Positions 48,203 through 57,216 of a stretch of 64,000 nucleotides of DNA are shown here, in pieces (within the stretch, counting starts at the first letter, position 1; each line of letters opens with the position of its first letter). The DNA is taken from positions 1,612,001 to 1,676,000 of the forward strand of contig NZ_CP050804.1 in the NCBI RefSeq assembly GCF_012563545.1, written 5' to 3'. This stretch comes from Arcanobacterium buesumense. GTDB lineage: Bacteria > Actinomycetota > Actinomycetes > Actinomycetales > Actinomycetaceae. The translations under genes were made by a program, and so were the position numbers. The notes beneath the pieces are model-generated. The model was not told the DNA's origin, ran no database searches, and saw only the letters and a program-made list of their open reading frames with translations.

Positions 48203-48964
48203 TTATTTGCCTTTACGACGTTCCCGAAGCGAGAAATCACGTAAGGCTCGCAAGAAATCAATCCGGCGAAAATCTGGCCAATACGTTTCACAGAAATATA
48301 GCTCAGTATGAACCGTTTGCCACAACATAAAACCACTCATGCGCTGTTCGCCTGAGGTGCGGATAATAAGATCCGGATCTGGCTGTCCTTTAGTGTAAAT
48401 ATGATCGGTAATCGCATCAACAGTGATTGATTGAGCAACGTCTTCTAGTGTTGCTCCGCAGGCGGCCTGCTCACGTAAATAATCTTGGACAGCCTGGGTG
48501 ATTTCTTGCCGGCCACCATATCCGACTGCCACATTAACAATCATGCCAGTGTGGTTGACCGTTTTTTGTGCCGCATTTTGCAAAGCGTGCGCTGCTTCTT
48601 CCGGAAGTAAATCAAGGTCCCCTAAAACTCGGATTTGCCATGCTGGATTCTTAGCAAGTTCCTCAACTGCGCCGACAATAATTGCTAGCAGTTCGCGGAT
48701 CTCTTTTGCCGAACGTTGCAAATTATCAGTGCTCAGCATCCATAGCGTGACGATGGAAACGCCTGCTTCTTGAGCCCATCCCATAACTTCGCTGATGTGG
48801 TCTGCTCCGCGCCGATGCCCGTGGGCTGCAGAGGTGCCTAGCGCCTTTGCCCATCGTCGATTTCCATCTAGAATAATGCCCACATGATGAGGAATTTGGA
48901 TGCGCTTAATTTCTCGCGATAGGCGCCGTTCGTAGATACGGTACAAAAATTCTGTTGCGATCAT
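48203..48964 (-). CDS. uppS: isoprenyl transferase (cis-prenyl diphosphate synthase)
   Basis: A 253-residue cis-prenyltransferase that elongates isoprenyl diphosphates for cell-envelope carrier lipids. The catalytic motif ILDGNRRWAKA is at about residue 30, HGHRRGADH near 45, TLWMLSTDNLQRS near 72, and IIRTSGEQRMSGF near 205; WPDFRRIDF closes the C-terminus. The full DGNRRWA and HRRGA motifs are intact. The actinobacterial gene set often has two such enzymes (short- and long-chain); the chain length here is not resolvable from the sequence. GGAGGTGG lies upstream of the ATG at 48964. Confidence 0.92.
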   Translation of the reverse strand: MIATEFLYRIYERRLSREIKRIQIPHHVGIILDGNRRWAKALGTSAAHGHRRGADHISEVMGWAQEAGVSIVTLWMLSTDNLQRSAKEIRELLAIIVGAVEELAKNPAWQIRVLGDLDLLPEEAAHALQNAAQKTVNHTGMIVNVAVGYGGRQEITQAVQDYLREQAACGATLEDVAQSITVDAITDHIYTKGQPDPDLIIRTSGEQRMSGFMLWQTVHTELYFCETYWPDFRRIDFLRALRDFSLRERRKGK

Positions 48965-49121
48965 ACGTCCGCCACCTCCTTTTCACTGTAGGCAAGTCTT
49001 TTCTTACTTCATAGTATCCCGCCTGCAATGGTGATGCACGGTCATTGAGTCAAGTTATTTTAGACGCTGATATGCCACTAGATGCCTGAAGGGTATAGCC
49101 TACTTATGAGAGGGGGCGTCT

Positions 49122-49784
49122 ATGTGCTCAAACCATGAGATCGCTGTAAACGATGAACTTAAGCCACGCCTACGTGGCTGGATTCATGCTATAACTGCAC
49201 CTTTAGCCCTAGCGAACGGTATTTTGCTTGCTATTTTTTCACCCGATATCGGAGCGATGATTGCATGTCTGGTCTTTATGCTGGCATCGTTTTTCTTATT
49301 CACAAACTCCGGTATCTACCATATTGGTACGTGGAGCCCCAAAGCAGATGCAGTTTTACGACGCATTGACCACTCCAATATCTTCTTCCTTATCGCGGGA
49401 ACTTATACCCCGCTATCGGTTATGTTGCTCAGTCCGCGAAAACAACTCACCGTTTTACTCATCGTGTGGGGCAGTGCGTTCTTTGGCGCACTATCACGGA
49501 TTTTTTGGCTCAATGCCCCGCGTTTCCTATATGTACCGCTCTATATTGCGTTAGGGTGGATTGCCGTATGGTACCTACCTGATTTTTGGGCTAATGGGTC
49601 ACCAGCCATTGTTTGGCTCGTCTTAGCTGGCGGCATTTCCTACACTGTTGGGGCTGTCTTTTACACTTTCAAATGGCCAAATCCTTGGCCGCGTATGTGG
49701 GGATTCCACGAGTTCTTCCACCTGGGAACATTGGGGGGATTCGCCTGTCATTCAGTAGCGGTGTGGCTGGCTATTTTCAGTTAG
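49122..49784 (+). CDS. trhA: hemolysin III / PAQR family membrane protein
   Basis: A 220-residue, seven-helix membrane protein of the hemolysin III (PAQR-like) family. Signature segments: FTNSGIYHIG (about residue 60), RRIDHSNIFFLIAGTYTP (about 85-102) and a C-terminal GFHEFFHLGTLGGFACH (about 193-210) with the metal-binding histidines. GAGAGGGGG precedes the ATG. Despite the name, haemolytic activity is not demonstrated for most members; membrane-fluidity or ceramidase-like roles have been suggested. Divergent from uppS. Confidence 0.88.
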   Translation: MCSNHEIAVNDELKPRLRGWIHAITAPLALANGILLAIFSPDIGAMIACLVFMLASFFLFTNSGIYHIGTWSPKADAVLRRIDHSNIFFLIAGTYTPLSVMLLSPRKQLTVLLIVWGSAFFGALSRIFWLNAPRFLYVPLYIALGWIAVWYLPDFWANGSPAIVWLVLAGGISYTVGAVFYTFKWPNPWPRMWGFHEFFHLGTLGGFACHSVAVWLAIFS

Positions 49785-49980
49785 AATTTGGTGAATAATC
49801 GGCGAAAACTCGCGCTACATTTCTCAGCTACTGGCGAATCTCGACCACACTAATTGTTCTCACCCGCGTAAAGTGGTACGCTCTCGCTCAGATAGGTTCA
49901 TGCCCACATGTTGTGGACATATCTTTTTATCCGCCTCGGCAATGAACTATTGTCACACTATATAACCAAGGAGAAAGCAC

Positions 49981-50460
49981 ATGGCTGAAACTACATGGCT
50001 CTCACAAGAAACCTTTGATCGTCTAAGTGCCGAACTTGAGCACTTAAAAACTACTGGCCGTTCGGAGATTGCTACCAAGATCGAAGAAGCTCGTTCCGAA
50101 GGTGACCTTCGGGAAAACGGTGGCTACCATGCGGCGCGTGAAGAGCAGTCGAAGATGGAAGGTCGGATTCAGGAACTCACCTATCTTCTTGAACATGCCG
50201 AAGTTGGCGATGCTCCACAAAAGCTCACCGAGGTTGCCCCTGGTCTTGTCATTACTGCTGAAGTCAACGGCCGACACAAGAAGTTCTTGCTCGGATCACG
50301 CGAAGCTGCTGATTTCGTTGATATCGATGTTTACCCAGAAACAGCCCCTCTCGGTTCGGCAATTATGGGCAAGAAAGTAGGCGATGAGACCTCCTACACT
50401 GCCCCGAACGGTAAAGAGTTTTCCGTTAAAGTGCTCGGCATCGAACCTTTCCAAGGCTAA
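49981..50460 (+). CDS. greA: transcription elongation factor GreA
   Basis: A 159-residue factor that rescues backtracked RNA polymerase by stimulating RNA cleavage in the secondary channel. The N-terminal coiled coil carries the acidic tip EARSEGDLRENGGYHAAREEQ (about 36-57), the catalytic acidic residues, and the C-terminal FKBP-like domain ends in NGKEFSVKVLGIEPF. AAGGAGAAAG precedes the ATG, with a TATATA -10-like box about 20 bases further upstream. The msrA gene starts 3 bases after the stop. Confidence 0.95.
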   Translation: MAETTWLSQETFDRLSAELEHLKTTGRSEIATKIEEARSEGDLRENGGYHAAREEQSKMEGRIQELTYLLEHAEVGDAPQKLTEVAPGLVITAEVNGRHKKFLLGSREAADFVDIDVYPETAPLGSAIMGKKVGDETSYTAPNGKEFSVKVLGIEPFQG

Positions 50461-50463
50461 AAT

Positions 50464-51141
50464 ATGTTGACGAAACAAACAGCGCTACCTGATAATACCA
50501 CACCAGTATTACCCAATCCTCGCCCGCACACAGTTCTCGGAACCGACCTTTTGGCTGAACCTGGCTCCGGAGAGCAAGTCATTTACCTTGCTGGCGGTTG
50601 CTACTGGGGCGTAGAAGAGATCATGTGGCAACTACCAGGTGTTATCAGTACCGCTGTGGGTTTCATGGGCGGGTTCACCGCTCACCCAACCTATCGCCAA
50701 ACATGTACTGGGCTAACGGGGCACACAGAGACAGTGCGTGTGGTATGCAAAGACGATGCCATCGCGCATGTTATTAAGACATTTTGGGAGATGCATGATC
50801 CGACGTCGTTAAATCGGCAAGGTAACGACGTCGGCACCCAATATCGCTCCGCTATCTTCTATACCACTGATCAGCAACGTAACTTCATCGAGCAGTCCAT
50901 TGCTACGTATTCGAAGGTGCTACATGATGCAGGCAAAGGTGACATCGTCACTGAAGTACGGGAAGCAAACGAAGCTGGACCATTTTATCCAGCCGAGGAT
51001 GACCATCAGCAGTATTTAGATAAAAACCCCTTTGGCTACCGTTGCCACGCAGCTACCGGGATGCCATGTCCAATGCCTGGCTCAGGTCCGTTAGCAAACA
51101 CGTCCCCGTCTGACTCTCATTCGTTTATTAATCTTGATTAG
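50464..51141 (+). CDS. msrA: peptide-methionine (S)-S-oxide reductase
   Basis: A 225-residue MsrA that repairs oxidised methionine in proteins. The catalytic cysteine is in AGGCYWGVEE (about residue 44), with GNDVGTQYRSAIF (about 120) and EDDHQQYL (about 178) as expected for the family. C-terminal cysteines in YRCHAATGMPCPMP could be the resolving cysteines. It starts 3 bases after greA, suggesting cotranscription. Longer N- and C-terminal parts than the 170-residue core are typical of actinobacterial members. Confidence 0.93.
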   Translation: MLTKQTALPDNTTPVLPNPRPHTVLGTDLLAEPGSGEQVIYLAGGCYWGVEEIMWQLPGVISTAVGFMGGFTAHPTYRQTCTGLTGHTETVRVVCKDDAIAHVIKTFWEMHDPTSLNRQGNDVGTQYRSAIFYTTDQQRNFIEQSIATYSKVLHDAGKGDIVTEVREANEAGPFYPAEDDHQQYLDKNPFGYRCHAATGMPCPMPGSGPLANTSPSDSHSFINLD

Positions 51142-51197
51142 AATGATGTTATGAAGGCGGCCGGCAAAGGTTGCCACGTTAATCGAAAGGTATCACT

Positions 51198-51632
51198 ATG
51201 ACGGTTGCACTTCCGACTGTTTCTGGTTCATTTGGCGAAACGCCAACGATCACCTATCCCACTCCAGAAGCACCCAAGGGGCTCAAGGTTGTTTTACTTG
51301 AAGAGGGAAATGGCAAAGTTGTTCAAGCTGGCGATGAGGTTGAAGTTAACTACCATGGCCAGATTTGGAATGGAGAGCTTTTTGACTCTTCCTATTTCCG
51401 GAGCGAACCAACACGGTTTCCCATTGGTGTTGGGATGGTTATAAAAGGATGGGACCAGGCACTCGTCGGCAAGCAGGTCGGTTCTCGTGTCATGATCATC
51501 GTGCCACCGGAAAAGGGTTATGGAGCGGCTGGAAATCCACGTGCAGGTATTAAAGGCGACGACGTCTTGGTTTTCGTCGTCGATATTCTCGGTGTAACAC
51601 AAACTGCTTTTTCGAAGCACTTCACGCGCTAA
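51198..51632 (+). CDS. FKBP-type peptidyl-prolyl cis-trans isomerase
   Basis: A 144-residue single-domain FKBP. The fold is clear: AGDEVEVNYHGQIWNGELFDSSY (about residue 47), PTRFPIGVGMVIKGWDQALVGKQVGSRVMIIVPPEKGYG (about 76-115), and VFVVDILGV near the C-terminus. No signal peptide, so cytoplasmic. GAAAGG lies before the ATG. It follows msrA by 56 bases and is ended by the terminator at 51675. Confidence 0.92.
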   Translation: MTVALPTVSGSFGETPTITYPTPEAPKGLKVVLLEEGNGKVVQAGDEVEVNYHGQIWNGELFDSSYFRSEPTRFPIGVGMVIKGWDQALVGKQVGSRVMIIVPPEKGYGAAGNPRAGIKGDDVLVFVVDILGVTQTAFSKHFTR

Positions 51633-51674
51633 TCACCTCAGCGCTAACCACGTCATAAAAATGTTAAAAATGTT

Positions 51675-51703
51675 GGGGCCGTATCTGATAAAGATACGGC
51701 CCC
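51675..51703. terminator. bidirectional terminator
   Basis: GGGGCCGTATCT (51675-51686) pairs with 51692-51703, loop GATAA, flanked by TGT/ACA pairs. It lies between convergent FKBP and BI-1 family genes. Confidence 0.85.
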
Positions 51704-51719
51704 TACATGATGATAAAGG

Positions 51720-52520
51720 TTATGACCTATCAGCAAAGATAGCGAGAATACGCAAAACTTCAATATAGATCCACAAGATAGTCATAACGATTGCCAACCC
51801 AGCGGTCCATGCAAATTCCTTTGGAGCGCCACGATCAATCGCCTCATTAACTTGCTCAAAATCAGCAATGAGCATGTACGCGGCAACAACAATCATTACC
51901 ATCCCAATCAGGATGCCAAATCCACCGCTACGCAAGCCGAAGTTATCGAGCATACCAGTGGCAACGAGAATCATGTTCAGAAGCGAGAACACTAAGTATC
52001 CGATAGCTACAACATAGACAATCTTACGGCCCCGAGGCGTGGTACGAACCGCACCAGAATAGTGAAGCCCCAACGTTACTGCAACAATCACAGCCGTCGC
52101 CAAAATTGCTTGGAAAGCAATCCCAGGATAGAAGATGTTAAATGCCCCAGTGATAGTTCCTAAAGCAACACCTTCTAGGACCGCATAACTCAATGCTAAC
52201 CCCGGCGAGACCATCGGCTTGAAAGCAGCGAACATCCCCACTCCAAAGGCAGCAAGTGCCGTTAACATAGCAACTGCTGGGAAAGATGGCACCGGCACAA
52301 TAAATGCAGCTAGAACAGCCGATACTAGGGTAACTCCCAAGAGTAGGGCAGTTTTATTCATAGCATCGGTGTACGTCATCCGTCCATCAACTGGCTGCGC
52401 ATCAAATGCGGTGGGTACCGGTTGAGCCTGTGGCTGACCAAGGGTTGCTTGATCGAATTGATTTGGCCGCTGAGTCTGACCGGTGAAATACGGGTTACGA
52501 GACATGACTGGGTTGCTCAT
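51720..52520 (-). CDS. Bax inhibitor-1 / YccA family membrane protein
   Basis: A 266-residue membrane protein of the BI-1/YccA family with about seven helices after a proline/glutamine-rich, cytoplasmic N-terminus. Typical segments include YSGAVRTTPRGRKI (about 170) and the C-terminal TAGLAIVMTILWIYIEVLRILAIFA. Known bacterial members are implicated in proton or calcium leak or in FtsH modulation; the role here is not known. The ATG at 52520 is chosen because TAGGAGG stands 10 bases before it; the frame extends 38 codons upstream. Confidence 0.88.
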   Translation of the reverse strand: MSNPVMSRNPYFTGQTQRPNQFDQATLGQPQAQPVPTAFDAQPVDGRMTYTDAMNKTALLLGVTLVSAVLAAFIVPVPSFPAVAMLTALAAFGVGMFAAFKPMVSPGLALSYAVLEGVALGTITGAFNIFYPGIAFQAILATAVIVAVTLGLHYSGAVRTTPRGRKIVYVVAIGYLVFSLLNMILVATGMLDNFGLRSGGFGILIGMVMIVVAAYMLIADFEQVNEAIDRGAPKEFAWTAGLAIVMTILWIYIEVLRILAIFADRS

Positions 52521-52772
52521 AAACGAACCTCCTAGCTTATTACTGCATGCAATTTGCACACTTTTTCTATTTCTCAGTCTAACGGATCGGTAAGTTATCG
52601 CCCGGCCATTTTTCTCTGGCAGGAGAAAACTCATAGATTTTCCAGCATTTCTTCAGCTAAATAAGCCGGCACACCAGTGGATAACATAAGAATTATCCAC
52701 AACTACGCTGTCCCAAAACCAAAATACAGTAACATGAAAATGTCAGCTAAAACGATGAAAGGTTGTGGCTGG

Positions 52773-53714
52773 ATGATCACTGTTGAGCATCTATATAAAA
52801 ACTATGGCCAGGTTCGAGCAGTTAACGATTTATCCTTTAACGTTCGGGCAGGTGCCGTCACCGGTTTTCTTGGACCCAACGGTTCTGGAAAATCAACAAC
52901 ATTACGTTGTCTTTTAGGATTAGATACCCCTTCTTCCGGCACTGCCCTGATAGACGGCCACTCCTATGTAAAGAATCAGGCCCCAATTACTAAAGTTGGC
53001 GCATTGCTTGACGGGAAAGCGTTTAACCCCAAAGTAACAGCTCGGCGGCACCTAGAGATTGTCGCTGCTACCCACGCCATTCCCGCAACACAAATCGATC
53101 GAGTTCTTGAAACTACTGGCATAGCGTCTGTTGCAAAGAAAAAAGTTGGTGGATTCTCACTCGGTATGAGCCAACGCCTAGGTATCGCCACAGCACTACT
53201 CGGCGATCCAGAATATCTCATCTTTGACGAACCTGTTAATGGCTTAGACCCAGATGGTGTGAAGTGGGTGCGTAACCTTATGCGTCACCTTGCTGGGGAA
53301 GGACGAACTGTTTTGGTTTCCTCTCATCTCATGTCTGAAATGTCCTTGACTGCAGACGACGTCGTTATCATCGGACGGGGGCGGTTGATTGATGCCGGAC
53401 CAATTGGCAAGTTCACTCATTCTTCATCTCGTACAACCGTCCAGGTCAGTGGCCCAGAAACTGAAGCTATCACTCAGGCTTTGAGTGAGCACGGCGTCGA
53501 ATTCACCTTCGAACAGCCAGAACAAGAACGCCCGCACGGACGATTCACTATTGCAGGATCGACCTCTGAGGTGATCGGTCACTTGCTGTATCAACACAAT
53601 ATTGAGTTACACGAACTATCTGAGATTCATTCATCACTCGAAGATGTCTTTATGGAATTAACCGATGAAGCTGTCGATTACCGTATGAACGACAAAAATG
53701 GAGGTGCACAGTGA
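52773..53714 (+). CDS. ABC transporter ATP-binding protein
   Basis: The ATPase of a two-gene ABC exporter of the bacitracin/DrrA-like class. Walker A GPNGSGKST (about residue 37), signature FSLGMSQRL (about 135), Walker B LIFDEPVNGLD (about 151-161) and the switch SSHLMSEM (about 190). The C-terminal 90 residues form a DrrA-type extension. Start at ATG 52773 (MITVEHLYKNYG), the family N-terminus; the frame extends upstream. The permease gene overlaps its end by 4 bases. Confidence 0.9.
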   Translation: MITVEHLYKNYGQVRAVNDLSFNVRAGAVTGFLGPNGSGKSTTLRCLLGLDTPSSGTALIDGHSYVKNQAPITKVGALLDGKAFNPKVTARRHLEIVAATHAIPATQIDRVLETTGIASVAKKKVGGFSLGMSQRLGIATALLGDPEYLIFDEPVNGLDPDGVKWVRNLMRHLAGEGRTVLVSSHLMSEMSLTADDVVIIGRGRLIDAGPIGKFTHSSSRTTVQVSGPETEAITQALSEHGVEFTFEQPEQERPHGRFTIAGSTSEVIGHLLYQHNIELHELSEIHSSLEDVFMELTDEAVDYRMNDKNGGAQ

Positions 53715-54520
53715 GCGCGACACACTACACATCGGTTTACGCGTCAGGTGGCAATAAAAATACATTTGGGCGCACATTTACTAGCGAGCTACTCAAACTG
53801 CGCCATCGGTCATTCTGGCTAAACTTGATTATTTTTTCCATCCTACTTATTGGTGCACCAGTCACAAGTGCGTTATTTTCTCGTGCAGACAGCCAAGGTT
53901 TCGCATTAACAGTTGAAGATGCTACTGGCGGTACTCAAGTATATTTATTGTTTGCAATTGTTATCGGTACTCTAGCTGTCACGAACGAGTATGCGTCAAA
54001 TACGATGCGCACAACTGTTTTAGCCACCCCTCGCCGATTGGTAACTATGGGTGCGAAGGTTCTCGCTGTCGCACTCTACACTGCGCTAGCCTCAATCGCC
54101 ATTATTGCAATCGCCTTTATCATTATCGCGATCATCGCTGGTGGAAAATCTGACCTTGCCTGGAATGATATTCTCATTTTGCTAACGCTGGTTGGGATCG
54201 TCGTACTCACAGCAATAATGGCTACCGGATTAGGTTATATCTTGCGTTCAACGGCTGGTGGCATCAGCTCAATGATCGCATTCATTTTTCTTCTCCCCCT
54301 CATTATGCTCATCTTCACCAAGTTCGATACCTTCCGTTACTATGTGCCACCTCATTTACCAACCGAGCTCATCGGGACAGCACTCCAAACAAACGCTAAT
54401 TTCCCACCGATAGAAGATGCCATACACTATTCACCTGCTGCAGCATTCCTGATCTACGCCAGCTACAGCATCATCGCATTTGTCTTAGGCTACCTACGCT
54501 ACGAAAAATCAGACGTGTAA
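53711..54520 (+). CDS. ABC transporter permease
   Basis: A 269-residue permease with about six helices that pairs with the upstream ATPase. It starts at GTG, overlapping the ATPase stop by 4 bases. A short N-terminal soluble segment (SELLKLRHRSFW) precedes the first helix, and further motifs such as TNEYASNTMRTTVLATPRR (about 97-115) are typical of DrrB/ABC-2 type permeases. Substrate unknown; a drug or peptide exporter is possible. Confidence 0.88.
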   Translation: MSATHYTSVYASGGNKNTFGRTFTSELLKLRHRSFWLNLIIFSILLIGAPVTSALFSRADSQGFALTVEDATGGTQVYLLFAIVIGTLAVTNEYASNTMRTTVLATPRRLVTMGAKVLAVALYTALASIAIIAIAFIIIAIIAGGKSDLAWNDILILLTLVGIVVLTAIMATGLGYILRSTAGGISSMIAFIFLLPLIMLIFTKFDTFRYYVPPHLPTELIGTALQTNANFPPIEDAIHYSPAAAFLIYASYSIIAFVLGYLRYEKSDV

Positions 54521-54601
54521 GTTTCACTGAAAAGCTTAGAGATACCGGCACTTCAAGCCAAAACATCCAAGCCAGATCGCAGAAAAACTGCACAATATAG
54601 C

Positions 54602-54638
54602 AAAGACCCGCGATATCCTTGTGATATCGCGGGTCTTT
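54602..54638. terminator. bidirectional terminator
   Basis: A perfect 16-bp stem (54602-54617 with 54623-54638, loop CTTGT) with A/T-rich ends. It lies 3 bases beyond the tRNA 3' end and can also stop the ABC operon. Confidence 0.92.
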
Positions 54639-54640
54639 AG

Positions 54641-54714
54641 TGCCTCCAGTGGGACTCGAACCCACACTGAACAGATTTTAAGTCTGCTGCCTCTGCCGAT
54701 TGGGCTATGGAGGC
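54641..54714 (-). tRNA. tRNA with anticodon UAA (nominally Leu)
   Basis: 74 bases, cloverleaf complete: acceptor GCCTCCA/TGGAGGC with discriminator A, T8-A9, anticodon stem GCAGA/TCTGT with loop CTTAAAA (anticodon TAA), five-base variable loop TCAGT and T arm GTGGG-TTCGAGT-CCCAC. CCA is not encoded. UAA reads leucine UUA, but leucine tRNAs normally have a long variable arm, which this lacks, and the body resembles a lysine-type tRNA. Confidence 0.9.
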
Positions 54715-54910
54715 ACGGTAGTAAGAACTACCGAGATAATCCTAATGGGTCAACAGCCAATTAAGCAAAACCAACACGTTTTTCATCTCATTTTGCTCAT
54801 AGACGGGCCTTAAAAGTCACCCCTCCGCAACAAAAGCGTAGACTGAAGAGCATCGAAACAATAGGAAAATAACGAAAAACTATGCCAGAAACTAAGAATG
54901 GAGCTGGTAC

Positions 54911-56191
54911 ATGCCTCATCGTCCAAGCCTCATCGCCCGTTATCGGCGAGCGCTACAAAATGAAGCCACTGCCGGAATAGTCCTTATTTTAGGGGCACTT
55001 ATTGCACTTATATGGGCTAATTCACCTCTACGTGAATCTTATATGCACCTATCGGAAACAGTGATCGGCCCCCAATCCTTACACTTAGGATTGCCGCTAT
55101 CGCACTGGGCAGCCGATGGCCTGCTAGCTATCTTCTTCTTCGTCGTCGGACTCGAGCTCAAACACGAATTCGTTGCCGGATCACTGCGCGATATCAAACA
55201 AGCTCTTGTTCCCATTCTTGCAGCTGTCTGTGGCATGATCGGCCCGGTTGCCGTCTACTCTATTATTCAAGTTTTATCCGGCTCAACAATCTATGACGGC
55301 TGGGCAGTTCCAGTTGCTACTGATATCGCTTTCGCCCTCGCCGTCCTCGGAGTTTTCGGCAAAGGATTCCCGCCAGTAGTCCGAACCTTCCTCATGACTC
55401 TCGCAGTTGTTGACGATCTCCTCGGCATCGTCATTATCGCCGTCTTCTTCTCCGACGGAGTAAACTTCCTCTACCTCGGCCTCGCTCTCATCGTCGTAGC
55501 CATCTTCGGCTTCCTAGTACAACAACGTATCATTCACTGGTACTTACTGTGGCCACTGGGAATCATCGCTTGGTACTTCATGCACCTATCAGGAGTACAC
55601 GCCACCATTGCCGGCGTTGCCCTAGGGATGACCGTTCCTGCCCTCATGAAAGGTAAAGAACGCAAACCCCTAACCGAACAGCTCGCCGAAAGAATCAACT
55701 TCTACTCCGCTGGCTTCATACTGCCAATTTTCGCGTTCTTTGCTGCCGGAGTCAACGTTATCGACTCAGGCGGCTTTGGCGCAATGCTCGTAGACCCCGT
55801 CTCCATGGGAATCTACCTAGGACTACCCTTAGGTAAATTCCTCGGCATTTTCGGCGGCGTCGTCCTCATGATCAAAGTTTTCCGGCTCAAACTCGGACAC
55901 GGTGTTGACCTGCCCGATATTTTTGCTATCTCATGGGTCGCAGGAATCGGTTTTACTGTCTCTTTGCTCATCGCAACACTCAGTTTCGCCGAAGGTAACC
56001 CCCATGGGCCACACGCCCGCGTCGCCGTTATTCTCGGCTCTCTCCTCTCTCTCATCCTAGGGGCACTATTCCTTATCCGTCGTGCCCGGCAACAACAGCG
56101 AGGAGCCATCGCTAAGCGGCCACTACATACCGAATCGCGCAGACTGCGTAGCCAGCCTACAAAGAGGCACAAGAAACACAAGAAGAAGTAA
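54911..56191 (+). CDS. nhaA: Na+/H+ antiporter NhaA
   Basis: A 426-residue sodium/proton antiporter that exports Na+ for protons. About 12 helices. The ion-binding aspartates are in AVVDDLLGI (about residue 175); ATDIAFALAVLG (about 137) is also characteristic. The C-terminal tail is strongly basic (HTESRRLRSQPTKRHKKHKKK). The ATG at 54911 gives the MPHRPSLIARYRRAL start; no strong ribosome binding site is obvious. Downstream is the terminator at 56209. Confidence 0.93.
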   Translation: MPHRPSLIARYRRALQNEATAGIVLILGALIALIWANSPLRESYMHLSETVIGPQSLHLGLPLSHWAADGLLAIFFFVVGLELKHEFVAGSLRDIKQALVPILAAVCGMIGPVAVYSIIQVLSGSTIYDGWAVPVATDIAFALAVLGVFGKGFPPVVRTFLMTLAVVDDLLGIVIIAVFFSDGVNFLYLGLALIVVAIFGFLVQQRIIHWYLLWPLGIIAWYFMHLSGVHATIAGVALGMTVPALMKGKERKPLTEQLAERINFYSAGFILPIFAFFAAGVNVIDSGGFGAMLVDPVSMGIYLGLPLGKFLGIFGGVVLMIKVFRLKLGHGVDLPDIFAISWVAGIGFTVSLLIATLSFAEGNPHGPHARVAVILGSLLSLILGALFLIRRARQQQRGAIAKRPLHTESRRLRSQPTKRHKKHKKK

Positions 56192-56208
56192 AAATCTGAT
56201 AAGACGAA

Positions 56209-56235
56209 GGGCGGGACATAACCGATGTCCCGCCC
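56209..56235. terminator. terminator between nhaA and ppx
   Basis: GGGCGGGACAT (56209-56219) pairs with 56225-56235, loop AACCG, then TTTCC. Convergent genes on both sides. Confidence 0.88.
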
Positions 56236-56250
56236 TTTCCGTTACGCCAA

Positions 56251-57207
56251 CTACGCTAACACGCCCGCTGCTCGCAACGCTAAGCCGTCTAAAATATCAT
56301 GTTCCGAAATCATCACCGAATCGAGCCGATGCCCAGCCTGTTCACTGCGCAACACAATGCGACGAACAACTTCTTGCCACACCAACGCCCCAGCATTCAT
56401 CACATCAGCGCGCTGAGGATGTAAGAAGGCAACACTCCTGCGCTCATCGAAGGTAGCATCAATAAACCACTGCGTTGCCTGCTCAATGTGGCCAACACTC
56501 ATCTGTAAACCATGAATTCGTTGCGGATCATACTCAGTAAGACCCAACGAAAGCGCTGCAACAGAAGTGATCGTTCCAGCCAAGCCCACAATAGTGCGAG
56601 CTTGCCCCAGATTAACATGCTGTTCTGCTTCGTCTAATGCCTGGCGAATATCATGACGCGCCGCGTCAATCTCCGCACTCGTTGCCGGATCTGAAACTAG
56701 CCGACGTTCCCGCATCCGCACCGAACCAACGTCCATCGAAAATGCGCTGATAATATCGCCGTCCCTCGTACCTAAAACAAGTTCGGTAGAACCGCCACCA
56801 AGATCAATTGCTAAAACTGGATCCAGTGGACCCGTCAAGGTCTGAATAGCCCCCGCAAATGACGTTCGCGCCTCTTGAATACCACTAAACACTTGTGGGC
56901 TAACACCAAGCCGTTCCCGCACACCCGAGATAAAAACATCGCGATTGCGCGCGTCACGAGTCGCCGATGTTGCTGCAAAAACAATCGACTCACATTTATA
57001 CTTCGCAATATCATTCGCATAATCGTCAATTGCTGCGAACGTACGAGCCAAAGCCTGCGGATCAAGTTCACCGATTCGATCCACACCTTGCCCCAAGCGC
57101 ACAATCTCCATACGGCGCACAATATCGGTAAGCACACCACGAGCATCAACGTCTGCGATTAATAAACGAATGGAGTTAGTGCCACAATCAATTCCTGCAA
57201 CGCGCAC
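56251..57207 (-). CDS. ppx: Ppx/GppA family exopolyphosphatase
   Basis: A 318-residue phosphatase of the Ppx/GppA family, short (catalytic domains only) as in actinobacteria. The ASKHA phosphate loop AGIDCGTNSIRLLIAD is at the start, and the second loop DLGGGSTELVLG at about 140; conserved ATSATRDARNRDVF near 78 supports the family. Starts with GTG. Last gene of the ftsB-DUF501-ppx run, 9 bases after DUF501. Confidence 0.92.
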   Translation of the reverse strand: MRVAGIDCGTNSIRLLIADVDARGVLTDIVRRMEIVRLGQGVDRIGELDPQALARTFAAIDDYANDIAKYKCESIVFAATSATRDARNRDVFISGVRERLGVSPQVFSGIQEARTSFAGAIQTLTGPLDPVLAIDLGGGSTELVLGTRDGDIISAFSMDVGSVRMRERRLVSDPATSAEIDAARHDIRQALDEAEQHVNLGQARTIVGLAGTITSVAALSLGLTEYDPQRIHGLQMSVGHIEQATQWFIDATFDERRSVAFLHPQRADVMNAGALVWQEVVRRIVLRSEQAGHRLDSVMISEHDILDGLALRAAGVLA

Positions 57208-57216
57208 AATCCGCTC

